Shown one piece after another: positions 1-7,868 of a stretch of DNA of 64,000 bases. The position numbers and the translations under genes are program-made. The DNA lies in assembly GCF_900090145.1 (NCBI RefSeq), contig NZ_FMHI01000009.1, positions 62,001-126,000 on the forward strand, read 5' to 3'. The notes under the pieces were generated by a model that was given only the letters and a program-made list of their open reading frames with translations, was not told where the DNA came from and did no database searches. The stretch is from Streptomyces sp. WMMB 322. Lineage in GTDB: Bacteria; Actinomycetota; Actinomycetes; Streptomycetales; Streptomycetaceae. Positions within the stretch are counted from its first letter, which is position 1. Each line of letters opens with the position of its first letter.

Positions 1-428
1 CGGCCGGTCCACTGGCTGCCTGGAGCCATCAAGGTGCGGCTACGTCGCCGTGGTTGCCGTATTTCGATGCCCTACGGCGCACCGCACGATCACCGCGTTG
101 GGAGTGATGTAGGGCGACTGCCGACCTGCAAGGGTGCGTGCCGGCGTGACGAGGGTCAAGTCGTCCCCATGCACCTCGTTTTCCCGTGAGTCCCCCGTCC
201 GATGTGGCACGAGACTGGCACGGGGCCGACGGTGGTAGTGAGGCAGCCGACCCTTGTCGCACCCCGGGTCGCGGCCTTTACCGTGCGGACGACCTCACCA
301 CCAACTGACTGAGGATACGGCTTTCTGGTCCGTAGCTCCAGATGGATCGGGCGGCTGCGTTCATTCAGGGCAGAGTTGAGTCGTCGCCGGTCGCGATCAG
401 TCCCGCCCTTGCTCGTGAAGGGCTGGTG
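1..428. other. No confident gene at the left edge
   Basis: I see no convincing coding region here. The longest open frame (29-262, minus, 77 codons) is rich in Arg/Ser/His and has no recognisable motif, so it is probably noncoding. The stretch may include the promoter side of a gene lying to the left of the window. No hairpin, tRNA or repeat stood out. Confidence 0.4.
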
Positions 429-1106
429 TCAGTACCAGATCGCGATCGGCCGCCCGCGGCGGTCGAGTTGCGGTGGGTCGGGCAAGCAGAACGCGTCCTG
501 TTTGGCGATGCGATGTGCGCTCCACGCCGCAGCCGCCGCATCCAGGACGTCGTCCGGAGGTACTCGACCCGCGAGCCCCAGATCGTCGGGGAGGACGACG
601 CCGGCTTTCCGGAGCAGGGCGCGCCGGGTCATCTGGCCTTCCCAGCTGGTCTTCTTATGAGGGAGCGGCGCCTTCCCGTTGAGTGCCCAGAACGACACCT
701 CAGGGTGGACCTCGTACAAGCGGCCGCCGTCGCTCTCCAGACATTCGTTGGCGGCCCTCAGCTTGGCTGCCAGTCCCCAGGTCTGCTGACTCAGCCCGCT
801 CCCGGTCAGTTCCTGGCACCGCCGGTTGGCGGCCTCGTAGTGATTCTCGAGCCACACCTGTTGCGGTGGCACACGGAACACGGAGTTCGCTCGGGGCCCC
901 AGGACGGCTTTTGCCTCCGTGTCCGCCTTCCGCCATCCGTGACTCACGAGGCCGAGGGGCATGTCCACTGCGACAACTTCGGCTCTGAGAGTGGCATCGA
1001 GGATGTCTCGTAGGTCATTGCTGAATTGCGCGTCGGTATAGGCACCGTCGGAGAGTTCGACGGCGACCCACCCCTGTTTGCATGCGTCCACCCCGAGGAT
1101 CACCAT
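429..1106 (-). CDS. DUF429 family protein (predicted RNase H-like nuclease)
   Basis: A 225-residue protein of the DUF429 family, predicted from fold analysis to be an RNase H-like nuclease; its substrate is not known. The N-terminus MVILGVDACKQGW gives the first beta strand with its acidic residue, VDMPLGL around residue 70 matches the second conserved acidic strand, and DDVLDAAAAAWSA near the C-terminus is the third acidic helix motif. The start at 1106 was chosen because the family begins right at this first strand; the frame runs further upstream, but that extension is Arg/Ser/Pro-rich and looks noncoding. It stands alone, converging on nothing recognisable to the left, with the tRNA-Gly gene upstream on the same strand. 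Confidence 0.8.
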   Translation of the reverse strand: MVILGVDACKQGWVAVELSDGAYTDAQFSNDLRDILDATLRAEVVAVDMPLGLVSHGWRKADTEAKAVLGPRANSVFRVPPQQVWLENHYEAANRRCQELTGSGLSQQTWGLAAKLRAANECLESDGGRLYEVHPEVSFWALNGKAPLPHKKTSWEGQMTRRALLRKAGVVLPDDLGLAGRVPPDDVLDAAAAAWSAHRIAKQDAFCLPDPPQLDRRGRPIAIWY

Positions 1107-1278
1107 GCGGTCAGTATCGCGTCTGGGGCCCATAGGCTCACCCGTCCTGCGGCAAGAACCGGGTTCCGGTACTTGCCGTGACTCGCCCTGGCTGGCCACG
1201 GCTGGGGAGGGTGCGGAACGGCGCGAGCCGCCGAGCACTCAACGGCCCGAGACCAATAGAAAAGTCTGGACAACAAAC

Positions 1279-1305
1279 AAGGCCCAGGTCTCCGACCTGG
1301 GCCTT
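1279..1305 (-). terminator. Terminator of tRNA-Gly
   Basis: Ten-base-pair perfect hairpin: GGCCCAGGTC at 1281-1290 pairs with 1294-1303 around a 3-nt loop. Read on the minus strand it is followed by a T-rich tail (TTGTTTGTTG). It lies about 10 bases past the 3' end of the tRNA gene, so it is a classic intrinsic terminator for it. Confidence 0.85.
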
Positions 1306-1313
1306 CGTTGTGG

Positions 1314-1384
1314 AGCGGGTGACGGGAATCGAACCCGCGCTCTGAGCTTGGGAAGCTCATGTTCTACCATTAAACTACACCCGC
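1314..1384 (-). tRNA. tRNA-Gly (anticodon CCC)
   Basis: Cloverleaf readable on the minus strand: acceptor GCGGGTG pairs with CACCCGC, the anticodon stem is TGAGC/GCTCA with loop TTCCCAA, giving anticodon CCC (codon GGG), and the T arm contains GGTTCGATTCC. It is 71 nt with U as discriminator base; CCA is not encoded. A strong terminator follows at once. No integrase, attachment-site duplication or foreign DNA is seen beside it. Confidence 0.93.
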
Positions 1385-1628
1385 GAGGAGCCGTTGACTG
1401 CTCGGCTTCCATCGGTTCAACGCCGGACACTCTACCCCATCACCGACCCCCGCCGCACAGGTCGAGGGGTCTTTTTGCTGCTCCGGGGCGGGGTGAGGGG
1501 ACGGGCTGGGGGCCTTCGGAGCAAGGGAGTTGGGGCGTAGCGTGGGGTGAGGGGAGGCGCCCGGAGGGCTGTCGGTTTGATCCCCTAATGTGGCTTTCGT
1601 CGACCACGTACTTGGGGAGAGGAGAGCG

Positions 1629-1820
1629 ATGGAGGCCACCGTCGTTCAGTGTGCCGAGGGGCATGTGTTCAGTACCTCGATGTTCCCGATGCAGAACCTC
1701 CGCAGCGGGCGCATCGGTCCCGGGCGGTTGCTGCGGTGTCCGCGGTGTGCGCGGCTGAGGCAGGCGGTGCCGGTGGGGGATGTCCCGTCCGTGCCGCGTC
1801 CCGGTCGCGGCGAGCGGTAG
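1629..1820 (+). CDS. Small zinc-ribbon-like protein
   Basis: A 63-residue protein starting MEATVVQCAEGHVF. One CxxxH pair near the N-terminus (CAEGH) and a CPRC pair near residue 42 could together bind one zinc ion, as in small zinc-ribbon proteins. The ATG at 1629 has the strong ribosome binding site GAGGAGAG just upstream. A short Arg/Pro tail ends the protein. Function is unknown; similar short ribbon proteins are common in Streptomyces. The octamer repeat array begins about 50 bases after the stop. Confidence 0.6.
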   Translation: MEATVVQCAEGHVFSTSMFPMQNLRSGRIGPGRLLRCPRCARLRQAVPVGDVPSVPRPGRGER

Positions 1821-1870
1821 CCGCAGGGAGGGTCCGTACGGGTAGCGTCCGGCACGGGGAGAGTCCGCGG

Positions 1871-1934
1871 ACAGCCGGACAGCCGGACAGCCGGACAGCC
1901 GGACAGCCGGACAGCCGGACAGCCGGACAGCCGG
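1871..1934. repeat. Eight perfect tandem copies of an 8-mer
   Basis: The unit ACAGCCGG is repeated eight times without a mismatch (64 bases), between the zinc-ribbon gene and dcd. The 8-base unit shifts frame, so it is unlikely to be coding. Such arrays vary in copy number by replication slippage. Confidence 0.95.
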
Positions 1935-2087
1935 GGAGGCAACGGCGACTGCCGTGGGCGGGCCGCCCGCCGGAGTTCGCATTTCAGTGCATATGGACAG
2001 CGCCGCACGGTTCCGTGTGACAGTGACGTGTGGCAGTGGGGCCGGTTCGATTGGGCCGGCCCTTTGCCGTGCGCGTAGTCTCTGGCC

Positions 2088-2663
2088 GTGCTTCTCTCTG
2101 ACAAGGACATTCGCGCCGAGATCGACACCGGCCGGGTGCGGATCGATCCGTACGATCCCGCGATGGTGCAGCCCTCCAGCATCGATGTCCGACTGGACCG
2201 CTATTTCCGGGTGTTCGAGAATCACCGGTACCCGCACATCGACCCCGCCGTCGAACAGCCCGATCTGACGCGGCTGATCGAGGCGGAGGGCGACGAACCC
2301 TTCATTCTGCATCCGGGCGAGTTCGTGCTCGCGTCGTCGTACGAGGTGGTCACTCTGCCCGACGACATCGCGTCCCGTCTGGAGGGGAAGAGCTCGCTGG
2401 GGCGGCTCGGCCTGCTGACGCACTCCACCGCGGGTTTCATCGATCCGGGCTTCTCGGGTCACGTGACCCTGGAGCTGTCCAACGTGGCGACGCTGCCGAT
2501 GAAGTTGTGGCCGGGGATGAAGATCGGGCAGTTGTGCATGTTCCGGCTGACGTCGCCGGCCGAGCATCCGTACGGGTCTGCCCTGCACGGTTCGCGCTAT
2601 CAGGGTCAGCGGGGGCCGACGCCCTCGCGTTCGTACTTGAACTTCCACAGGACGCAGGTCTGA
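2088..2663 (+). CDS. dcd: dCTP deaminase
   Basis: Deaminates dCTP to dUTP, supplying dUMP for thymidylate synthesis (in some actinobacteria the enzyme is bifunctional and also releases pyrophosphate). The 191-residue length is normal for the family. Visible motifs are the N-terminal MLLSDKDIRAEI, QPSSIDVRLD (residues 28-37), the catalytic segment RLEGKSSLGRLGL near residues 105-117 followed by HSTAGFIDPGF with its glutamate-strand partner HVTLELSN, and the C-terminal YQGQRGPTPS nucleotide-binding tail. GTG at 2088 was chosen because the family starts exactly with this MLLSD sequence. The phosphoribosyltransferase gene follows 28 bases later, so the two may be cotranscribed as a small nucleotide-metabolism unit. 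Confidence 0.96.
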   Translation: MLLSDKDIRAEIDTGRVRIDPYDPAMVQPSSIDVRLDRYFRVFENHRYPHIDPAVEQPDLTRLIEAEGDEPFILHPGEFVLASSYEVVTLPDDIASRLEGKSSLGRLGLLTHSTAGFIDPGFSGHVTLELSNVATLPMKLWPGMKIGQLCMFRLTSPAEHPYGSALHGSRYQGQRGPTPSRSYLNFHRTQV

Positions 2664-2691
2664 TCCGTCCGGCCGAGAGGGAGGAGCGCAC

Positions 2692-3219
2692 GTGGGTGAC
2701 GAGAGCGGTGACGAGAGCCGGGAGAACCTGACGTATCCCGTGTTCGGGGAGGCGGTACGGGAGTTGGCGCAGGCAGTCGCCGACGACGGGTACGACCCGG
2801 ACATCATTCTGTCGATCGCGCGGGGTGGTCTCTTCGTCGCCGGCGGGCTGGGCTACGCGCTGGACGTGAAGAACCTGCACGTCATGAACGTGGAGTTCTA
2901 CACGGGAGTGGGCGAGACCCTGGACATGCCCGTCATGCTGCCGCCGGTGCCCAACGTCGTGGACCTGAGCCGGAAGAAGGTGCTCATCGCGGACGATGTC
3001 GCCGACACGGGCCGGACGTTGAAGCTGGTGCAGGATTTCTGCGCGGAGCACGTCGCCGAGGTGCGGAGCGCGGTGATCTACGAGAAGTCGCAGTCCGAGG
3101 TGAAGTGCGAGTACGTGTGGCGGCGTACGGATCGGTGGATCAACTTTCCGTGGAGCGTCCTGCCTCCGGTGCGCAGGCCCGGCGACCCGGTCACGCCTTC
3201 ACGGGAAGCGTCGCTTTGA
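2692..3219 (+). CDS. Phosphoribosyltransferase family protein
   Basis: A 175-residue type I phosphoribosyltransferase. The PRPP-binding loop VLIADDVADTGRTL (about residues 98-111) is canonical, and the N-terminal region has DIILSIARGG, typical of the hypoxanthine/xanthine-guanine subgroup. Such enzymes attach a purine or similar base to PRPP; the exact base cannot be told here. The GTG start at 2692 follows GAGGAG (2681-2686). It lies directly after dcd with the same orientation, suggesting nucleotide salvage, but this family also includes proteins of unproven substrate. Confidence 0.85.
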   Translation: MGDESGDESRENLTYPVFGEAVRELAQAVADDGYDPDIILSIARGGLFVAGGLGYALDVKNLHVMNVEFYTGVGETLDMPVMLPPVPNVVDLSRKKVLIADDVADTGRTLKLVQDFCAEHVAEVRSAVIYEKSQSEVKCEYVWRRTDRWINFPWSVLPPVRRPGDPVTPSREASL

Positions 3220-3291
3220 GCGGACCTCCGTCTCGCTCTCACGCGCCGTCGCGGCCCAGACTCCGGTCGGCCCGGCAGGCTCCAGTTCCCT

Positions 3292-3354
3292 CGCCCGTCG
3301 CCCGTCGCCCGTCGCCCGTCGCCCGTCGCCTGTCGCCTGTCGCCCGTCGCCCGT
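3292..3354. repeat. Nine tandem copies of a 7-mer
   Basis: Unit CGCCCGT repeated nine times; copies six and seven carry T for the last C (CGCCTGT), the others are exact. It lies in the intergenic space after the phosphoribosyltransferase gene and directly before a second array of different unit length. Confidence 0.92.
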
Positions 3355-3390
3355 TCATCGCGTCCCGGAGACGCGTCCCGTTCATCGCCT

Positions 3391-3442
3391 CCCGGTGACA
3401 CGTCCCGGTGATACGTCCCGGTGACACGTCCCGGTGACGCTT
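3391..3442. repeat. Four tandem copies of a 13-mer
   Basis: Unit CCCGGTGACACGT. Copies one and three are identical, the second has one change (GATACGT), and the fourth diverges at its end (GACGCTT). It lies between the 7-mer array and the end of the DUF5994 gene. No hairpin or coding role is evident. Confidence 0.85.
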
Positions 3443-3503
3443 CGCGATGACCGGTCCCGTTGCCGTCTCGTCGCGCCCCGGTGACGCGTCGGAGCCCGGC
3501 CGG

Positions 3504-4103
3504 TCACTCCCGGGAGGCCTGCCAGGCGGGCCGGGCGATGCCCGTCGCGACGAGGATCTGCTGCCCTGCCTCCGTGTTGCCGATGTGTGTTGCCATGGTC
3601 ATCGCGGCATGTGCCTCGTCGACGGTGGCGTCGGGGGCGATCGTCAGGAGCGCGAAGTTGTCGAGGGTGCCGCGGGTGATGACGACCGTGTCGTCCCCGA
3701 GGGGGAACCAGTCGACCTCTATGAGCCGGCCCGCGACGAAGAGCGGCTCGCCGAGCCCGTCCCAGACGTCGGCGTCCAGGCCGACGCGCTCTATGGGGCC
3801 CAGGTGTTCGCTCAGTACGGTCACCAGTCCCGGCAGCTCCGCGTGAATGTCGCGCGAGTGCGGCCACCAGGCCCCGTCGAACAGCCCGTCGTGGGAGGGC
3901 TCCGGCTTCAGGCGAAGCGCCAACAGGCCTGGTTCGACGGGGAGATGGAGTGCGCTCAGCGCGGAGAGATCCACGAGCGGCGTGTTCGGTTCCGTGTCCG
4001 CGCTGCCCGCGATGTGGATGCCTGGTATGCCCGGGGTGTCTGGTGTGCCCGGAGCGTCGGAGACGTGCGGTGCCGTGCCCGGGATGCTCGATTCGCCCCT
4101 CAT
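3504..4103 (-). CDS. DUF5994 family protein
   Basis: A 199-residue actinobacterial protein of unknown function. The diagnostic segment is GAWWPHSRDIHAELPGLV (about residues 77-94), followed by RVGLDADVWDGL and VDWFPLGDDTVVITRG, as expected for DUF5994. No membrane segment, signal peptide or catalytic motif is visible, so it looks cytosolic. The first 40 residues are Pro/Gly-rich and less conserved in look, so the true start may be further inside. It is followed by the minisatellite cluster rather than by another gene on its strand. Confidence 0.75.
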   Translation of the reverse strand: MRGESSIPGTAPHVSDAPGTPDTPGIPGIHIAGSADTEPNTPLVDLSALSALHLPVEPGLLALRLKPEPSHDGLFDGAWWPHSRDIHAELPGLVTVLSEHLGPIERVGLDADVWDGLGEPLFVAGRLIEVDWFPLGDDTVVITRGTLDNFALLTIAPDATVDEAHAAMTMATHIGNTEAGQQILVATGIARPAWQASRE

Positions 4104-4282
4104 GGTGCCCGCCCCCTTTGTCGCCCGACTTTGTTGCCCGGATTCGCCGCCCGGAGAGATCAGGCCGAAGCCGGCAGCCGGACACCTTCGGAGCGGACGG
4201 TGGTCTCGGCGGGCGTTTTCTGCCGTTTTTTCCCAGGCTACTACCGGAGGGCCGGTGCCTCAGTGCGGCGCCGAAGACCCGT

Positions 4283-4828
4283 CTACCTGCGAGGACGCCG
4301 GGTCCAGGCTTCGAGCGGGGGGCGGTCGGGCGACGGTGTGATCTTTCCGAGGCTCTCCCAGCCCCACGAGCCGAGCGCCTGACGGGCCGGGGCGTCCTCC
4401 TGGTCGATCAGCGTGACGGCGAGGCCGATGCCCGAGGGGGACAGCAGGTGCTCCTGGAGGCGCGTCGCGATGCCGAGGCGACGGAAGGACGGCAGCACCA
4501 TCAGTTCGGTCATCACGAACACCCGCCCCGCGGCGGTGAGTTCGGCCATCTCCGCGGGGAGCGGGCCGTGGAGCCCGTGCCACCACTTGTGGGTGCGTTC
4601 CGGGCGGTAGCCGTAGACGCTGCCGACGAGCGTTCCACCGGCGCTCGCGATCACCAGCTCGAAGCCGGCGAGCTGGACGTGCTCGCCGAGGCGGCGCAGA
4701 TACTCGTCCCGGTCGTGGAACGCTTCACCGGCCGTGCCCCGGTACGCCTCGACGTACAGGTCGGCGACGGCGTCCCGCTCCCGGTCCGCCTGCCACCGGC
4801 TGAGTCGCCGCAGGAACACCTCTGCCAT
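4283..4828 (-). CDS. GNAT family N-acetyltransferase
   Basis: A 181-residue protein with the GNAT fold, which transfers acetyl from acetyl-CoA to an amine. The acetyl-CoA-binding motif A is visible as VMTELMVLPSFRRLGIATRLQEHLL (about residues 108-132), with the R/Q-x-x-G-x-G/A signature present as RRLGIA. The C-terminal strand (AVTLIDQEDAPARQALGSWGWESLG) fits motif B. Start ATG 4828 has a GGAGGGGGCGGAG leader; the longer upstream frame looks noncoding. The substrate cannot be inferred. Confidence 0.82.
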   Translation of the reverse strand: MAEVFLRRLSRWQADRERDAVADLYVEAYRGTAGEAFHDRDEYLRRLGEHVQLAGFELVIASAGGTLVGSVYGYRPERTHKWWHGLHGPLPAEMAELTAAGRVFVMTELMVLPSFRRLGIATRLQEHLLSPSGIGLAVTLIDQEDAPARQALGSWGWESLGKITPSPDRPPLEAWTRRPRR

Positions 4829-5188
4829 GTCTCCGCCCCCTCCCCGTCCGGCCGCCTCTCCCTTGTCTCGCGACCAGGCCGCACCGGGCTCGACCGGTAT
4901 TGACCGGCAGTGACCGATCATCCACGGGGAGAAGCGGGAAATGCTGAGAATACTCCGGTTTCGGGGATTCCGGCCTGCTCCTTCGCGTCCTGAAGTCACC
5001 GCGCGCGGGGCCGCGTTGCCCGGAGGGGCGGCAGCGGCGCGGTCCACGGGGCGTGCGCGGGCGGAAGAGGCGCTGTGTTTTGCAGGCGAAATGGGCACCC
5101 GCGCCCTGGAGAGGCATCAGCGGGAGAGGTATCCGCGCAGGCAGCCCCGGACATCCCGCCCCGCGCGAGCCGCTGGAGAGGAGCGACC
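4829..5188. other. Intergenic region between divergent genes
   Basis: Space between the GNAT gene (minus) and the small membrane protein gene (plus). It should contain both promoters. The part near 4905-4965 is less GC-rich than its surroundings, but no clear -35/-10 pair or operator was found. Confidence 0.4.
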
Positions 5189-5440
5189 ATGCTGGACATC
5201 CTCGTCACCGTCGGCGTCATCCTCGTGCTGATCGCGCTGGCAGCGCTGCTGCTGCACCTGATCAACACGCACCGCGACCGGAGCATCGCCACGGCCCGCT
5301 ACGAAGACTTCCACCCCGGCAACCCGCCGCGGTCCCCCGGCGACCGGGAGGAGAGCACCGGCCGCGGCGCGCCGCGGGAGCAGCAGGACCGGGAGGGGCC
5401 GGAAAGGGGCGGCGACGGACCGCCGCCCCGGGCGGAGTAG
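5189..5440 (+). CDS. Small single-pass membrane protein
   Basis: An 83-residue protein with one N-terminal hydrophobic helix (about residues 3-24, ILVTVGVILVLIALAALLL) followed by a charged, Pro/Gly/Arg-rich tail that looks disordered. There is no cleavage site, so it is probably anchored with its tail in the cytosol. The start at 5189 follows the strong ribosome binding site GGAGAGGAG. No function is known and it has no obvious operon partner. Confidence 0.6.
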   Translation: MLDILVTVGVILVLIALAALLLHLINTHRDRSIATARYEDFHPGNPPRSPGDREESTGRGAPREQQDREGPERGGDGPPPRAE

Positions 5441-5528
5441 CAGCACCGGCGGGCCGACGGCGCTGTCGGGCGAGGTGCCGGGAGAAAGAGGTGCCGGCAG
5501 AAGAAGCGCAGCTGTCCGGCTCGAAGGA

Positions 5529-5573
5529 GGGACCTCGAGGGACGGGACCTCGAGGGACGGGACCTCGCAGGAC
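5529..5573. repeat. Three tandem copies of a 15-mer
   Basis: Unit GGGACCTCGAGGGAC: two exact copies and one with a CGCAGGAC end, then a half copy. Each unit holds the self-complementary CCTCGAGG. It lies downstream of the small membrane protein gene and beyond the end of the convergent Yip1-like gene. Confidence 0.85.
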
Positions 5574-5694
5574 GGGACGTCCCCGCCTCAGTTCGCGGCA
5601 GCGCACAGCGGCGCCGGAATCACTACGGGCTCGAGCCGTGTCCGGTCAGGAAAACCTCCGCCGGGCGAAGGCCGTCCGGCTCGGTCGGTGCGCG

Positions 5695-6645
5695 CTAGAG
5701 CGTCCCCAGCTTGATCAGTACCAGCAGTGCCACGAGCTGGACCGCCGAGGCGCCCAGCGCCCGCGGCCATGCGAGGTCGTGGGAGCGGCTGACCATCATG
5801 GTGAACAGCGCGCCCGCAGCCACCCACGTCACCCAGCCGAGCACCTGGACGACCGGTGCGGTGCCGCCCATGAAGAGGGCGACGAGCAGCCGCGGAGCGT
5901 CCGTCAGCGACATGATCAGCATGGACAGTCCGACCGTCGGAGCCCATGCGCCGTCGCCGCCGAACTGCCGGGCGAGCGTGTGCGTCACCGCGCCGAGGAT
6001 GAGGCCGGCGAGCACCACCGCGATGCCCGTGCTGAGGACGTACGGGATCGCGCTGGAGAGCGTGGCGTTGATGACCTCCTCGCGGGCCTGGTCGAGACCG
6101 AATATGGCCAGCAGTCCGTAGAGGAACGTGACGAGGACCGCCGTGGTCCACACGCTGTGGTCGCGCATCTGCCAGAAGGTCGCGCCGGGGCGCAGCAGGA
6201 TGCCGCTCAGCAGGTCCTTCCAGTGGAGCCGCGGGCCGGAGGGCGGCGCGGGGCGGCTGTAGTCGTAGCCGTCGTCCTGGCCGTAGCCGCCGGCGTGGGC
6301 GTACGGGTCGGGCACGGTGAAGGACCGGGTGTGTCCGGCGGAGTTCGCGTACGGGTCGGAGACGGGGCCGCCCTGCCGCTGCCCGGGGCCCGCCGCGTAG
6401 GGGCCGGGTCCGAACTGCGGTCCGCCCTGCCCCCGTCCGGGATGCGGCTGTCCGCCCCGGTCGTCGAAGTACTCCGGCTCGCCCTGGCCGCCGCCCATGC
6501 GCGGCCACTGCTGGGCCGGACGCTGTCCGTACGCTCCGGCGCCGGGTGGCGGAGCGCCGACCCCCGGTCCCTGAGGTCCGCTGTACTGCCCTCGCTGCTG
6601 CGCGTTCCGGGAACCCCGGCCGCGTCCGATCCTGAAACCAGCCAC
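5695..6645 (-). CDS. Yip1 domain membrane protein
   Basis: A 316-residue membrane protein. The first ~145 residues are Gly/Pro/Gln/Tyr-rich and disordered. From about residue 150 the Yip1-type domain begins with HWKDLLSGILLRPGATFWQM, and several hydrophobic helices follow, including TTAVLVTFLYGLLAIFG and the last near the C-terminus (GASAVQLVALLVLIKLG). Yip1 relatives act in membrane traffic in eukaryotes; in bacteria the role is unknown. GTG 6645 (VAGFRIGRGR) was chosen because streptomycete relatives, from memory, start with a similar sequence, and GAAGG lies just upstream. Confidence 0.75.
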   Translation of the reverse strand: MAGFRIGRGRGSRNAQQRGQYSGPQGPGVGAPPPGAGAYGQRPAQQWPRMGGGQGEPEYFDDRGGQPHPGRGQGGPQFGPGPYAAGPGQRQGGPVSDPYANSAGHTRSFTVPDPYAHAGGYGQDDGYDYSRPAPPSGPRLHWKDLLSGILLRPGATFWQMRDHSVWTTAVLVTFLYGLLAIFGLDQAREEVINATLSSAIPYVLSTGIAVVLAGLILGAVTHTLARQFGGDGAWAPTVGLSMLIMSLTDAPRLLVALFMGGTAPVVQVLGWVTWVAAGALFTMMVSRSHDLAWPRALGASAVQLVALLVLIKLGTL

Positions 6646-7003
6646 GCCTTCGAACGTACCTTGTCCGCAGGGGCGCGATGCGGGGCCGGAGAGATTGGGG
6701 ACGGCATTGTGGCCGATCCGGTACAACCCGTAGGGGTCACCCGCAGGGACGGCTGAGGGCGTCGTCGTTCGCGGGTACGAGGCGCGGGTACGAGGCGCGC
6801 GTCGCGAGCCGCCGGACGGAGGGCCGTACGGGCGGGACGTGCAGAGCCGGGGCCGCACCCGTGAGCAGGCCGCGGCCCGGGAATGTGCGACCCGGGGGTG
6901 CGGTGTCCGTGCTGCGCGGTCCGAGCGGGGAGACCCGCGTCCGCTCCCGCGCGGCCTGCGCTCCTCACGCCTGTGACGTGGCCCTCGCGGCTGCGGAGTC
7001 GTT
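6646..7003. other. Intergenic region, nothing recognised
   Basis: Lies between the Yip1-like gene and the upstream ATPase gene, both on the minus strand. It probably carries the promoter of the Yip1-like gene. Open frames here are Arg-rich and lack motifs. Confidence 0.35.
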
Positions 7004-7411
7004 TCAGCCGCCCGGCAGTTTCACCGCCAGGGTCACCACCGCGCCGGAGTCCGGGCCCGCCGGTTCGACGCTGAGCCTGTCGGTGACGAGGCGCGCGAGC
7101 CACAGGCCGCGGCCCGCGGTGGCTCCCGCGACGCCCGGAGCGAGTTCGGGAATGACGTCCTCGGAGAATCCGGGGCCGGAGTCCTCCACGCGGCACTCCA
7201 GCTCGCCCGCGAGGTGACGCATCACCAACCGGCCCGTTCCGCCCGCGTGTTCGACGGCGTTGGTCGCCACGGCGTCGACGGCGACCACGAATTCACCTCT
7301 GCGGGGCTCCGCGAGCCCGGCAGAGGCCGCGCACTCCTCGACCTCGATGCGGATGCGCGGAAGGTCGCGCGAGGTGAAATGCAGTCGGCACAGGCGCTCG
7401 TTGGTCAGCAT
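7004..7411 (-). CDS. Anti-sigma-type histidine-kinase-like ATPase
   Basis: A 135-residue stand-alone HATPase_c protein of the RsbW/SpoIIAB kind, which in Streptomyces are numerous. These bind and inhibit sigma factors or phosphorylate anti-anti-sigma factors. The N box is DAVATNAVEHA (about residues 46-56), the G1 box is DSGPGF, and the G2 box is GRGLWLAR, all intact for ATP binding. No anti-anti-sigma (STAS) or sigma gene is next to it, so its partner must lie elsewhere. Confidence 0.85.
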   Translation of the reverse strand: MLTNERLCRLHFTSRDLPRIRIEVEECAASAGLAEPRRGEFVVAVDAVATNAVEHAGGTGRLVMRHLAGELECRVEDSGPGFSEDVIPELAPGVAGATAGRGLWLARLVTDRLSVEPAGPDSGAVVTLAVKLPGG

Positions 7412-7791
7412 GCGCCCATCTCCTCGACGGTGGTCGGTCTACGAACCGGGTGGTCCTCTCCGTGCCTGGACGGTGTGCGGACCCGGTTGCTTGTGCCCAG
7501 CACGTTATCGGGCTGTGAGCTCCGAGTGGAGAGGTGTAAGTGCCAATCATCGGCGACAGCGGGCCGCGCCGGGGCGTGACGCGTCTCCCGTCTCGCGGAG
7601 ACAGGGGGGACAGGGCGGGCCTTCACCGCCACGTCGCCGCCGTCCAGCAACGGGGTCGCCTCCTTCTGTCCGGGATTTCGCAGCCGCTGGTCAGCGAGGC
7701 TAGGACGCGGGGTGCCGGTTGGGTATCCCCCGAAGGCGATTGACATGTGAAGAACGTTAAGTGACCGAATAAGAACGGAGGTTGTCGCAAA
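7412..7791. other. Intergenic region upstream of the ATPase gene
   Basis: No convincing gene. The right part (about 7730-7790) is noticeably AT-richer (GTGAAGAACGTTAAGTGACC) and is a likely promoter area for the minus-strand ATPase, but no clear -35/-10 pair was assigned. Confidence 0.35.
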
Positions 7792-7830
7792 CGAGCGGAG
7801 CTTGCCGTTCTGCACGGCAAGCTCCGCTCG
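7792..7830 (-). terminator. Strong hairpin terminator after the Fe-S reductase
   Basis: A perfect 17-bp stem (7792-7808 with 7814-7830) and a 5-nt loop, 38 bases beyond the stop codon of the reductase gene. No U tract follows on the minus strand, as is common for Streptomyces terminators. It could also act on plus-strand transcripts. Confidence 0.85.
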
Positions 7831-7868
7831 ATCACGCGTATTTGTGCCGGGAGTCGGGACCAGGAGGC

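Noticed and set aside
29..262. 77-codon minus-strand frame at the left edge
   Set aside because: No motif, no clear ribosome binding site, Arg/Ser/His-rich composition.
1314..1384. tRNA-Gly as a phage or integrative element attachment site
   Set aside because: No integrase, no duplicated tRNA 3' end and no foreign-looking genes were seen nearby.
1871..1934. Possible CRISPR array
   Set aside because: The units are contiguous 8-mers without spacers, and no cas genes are present.
7405..7815. 136-codon minus-strand frame upstream of the anti-sigma ATPase
   Set aside because: It crosses the reductase terminator hairpin, has no motif, and its composition is that of noncoding DNA.
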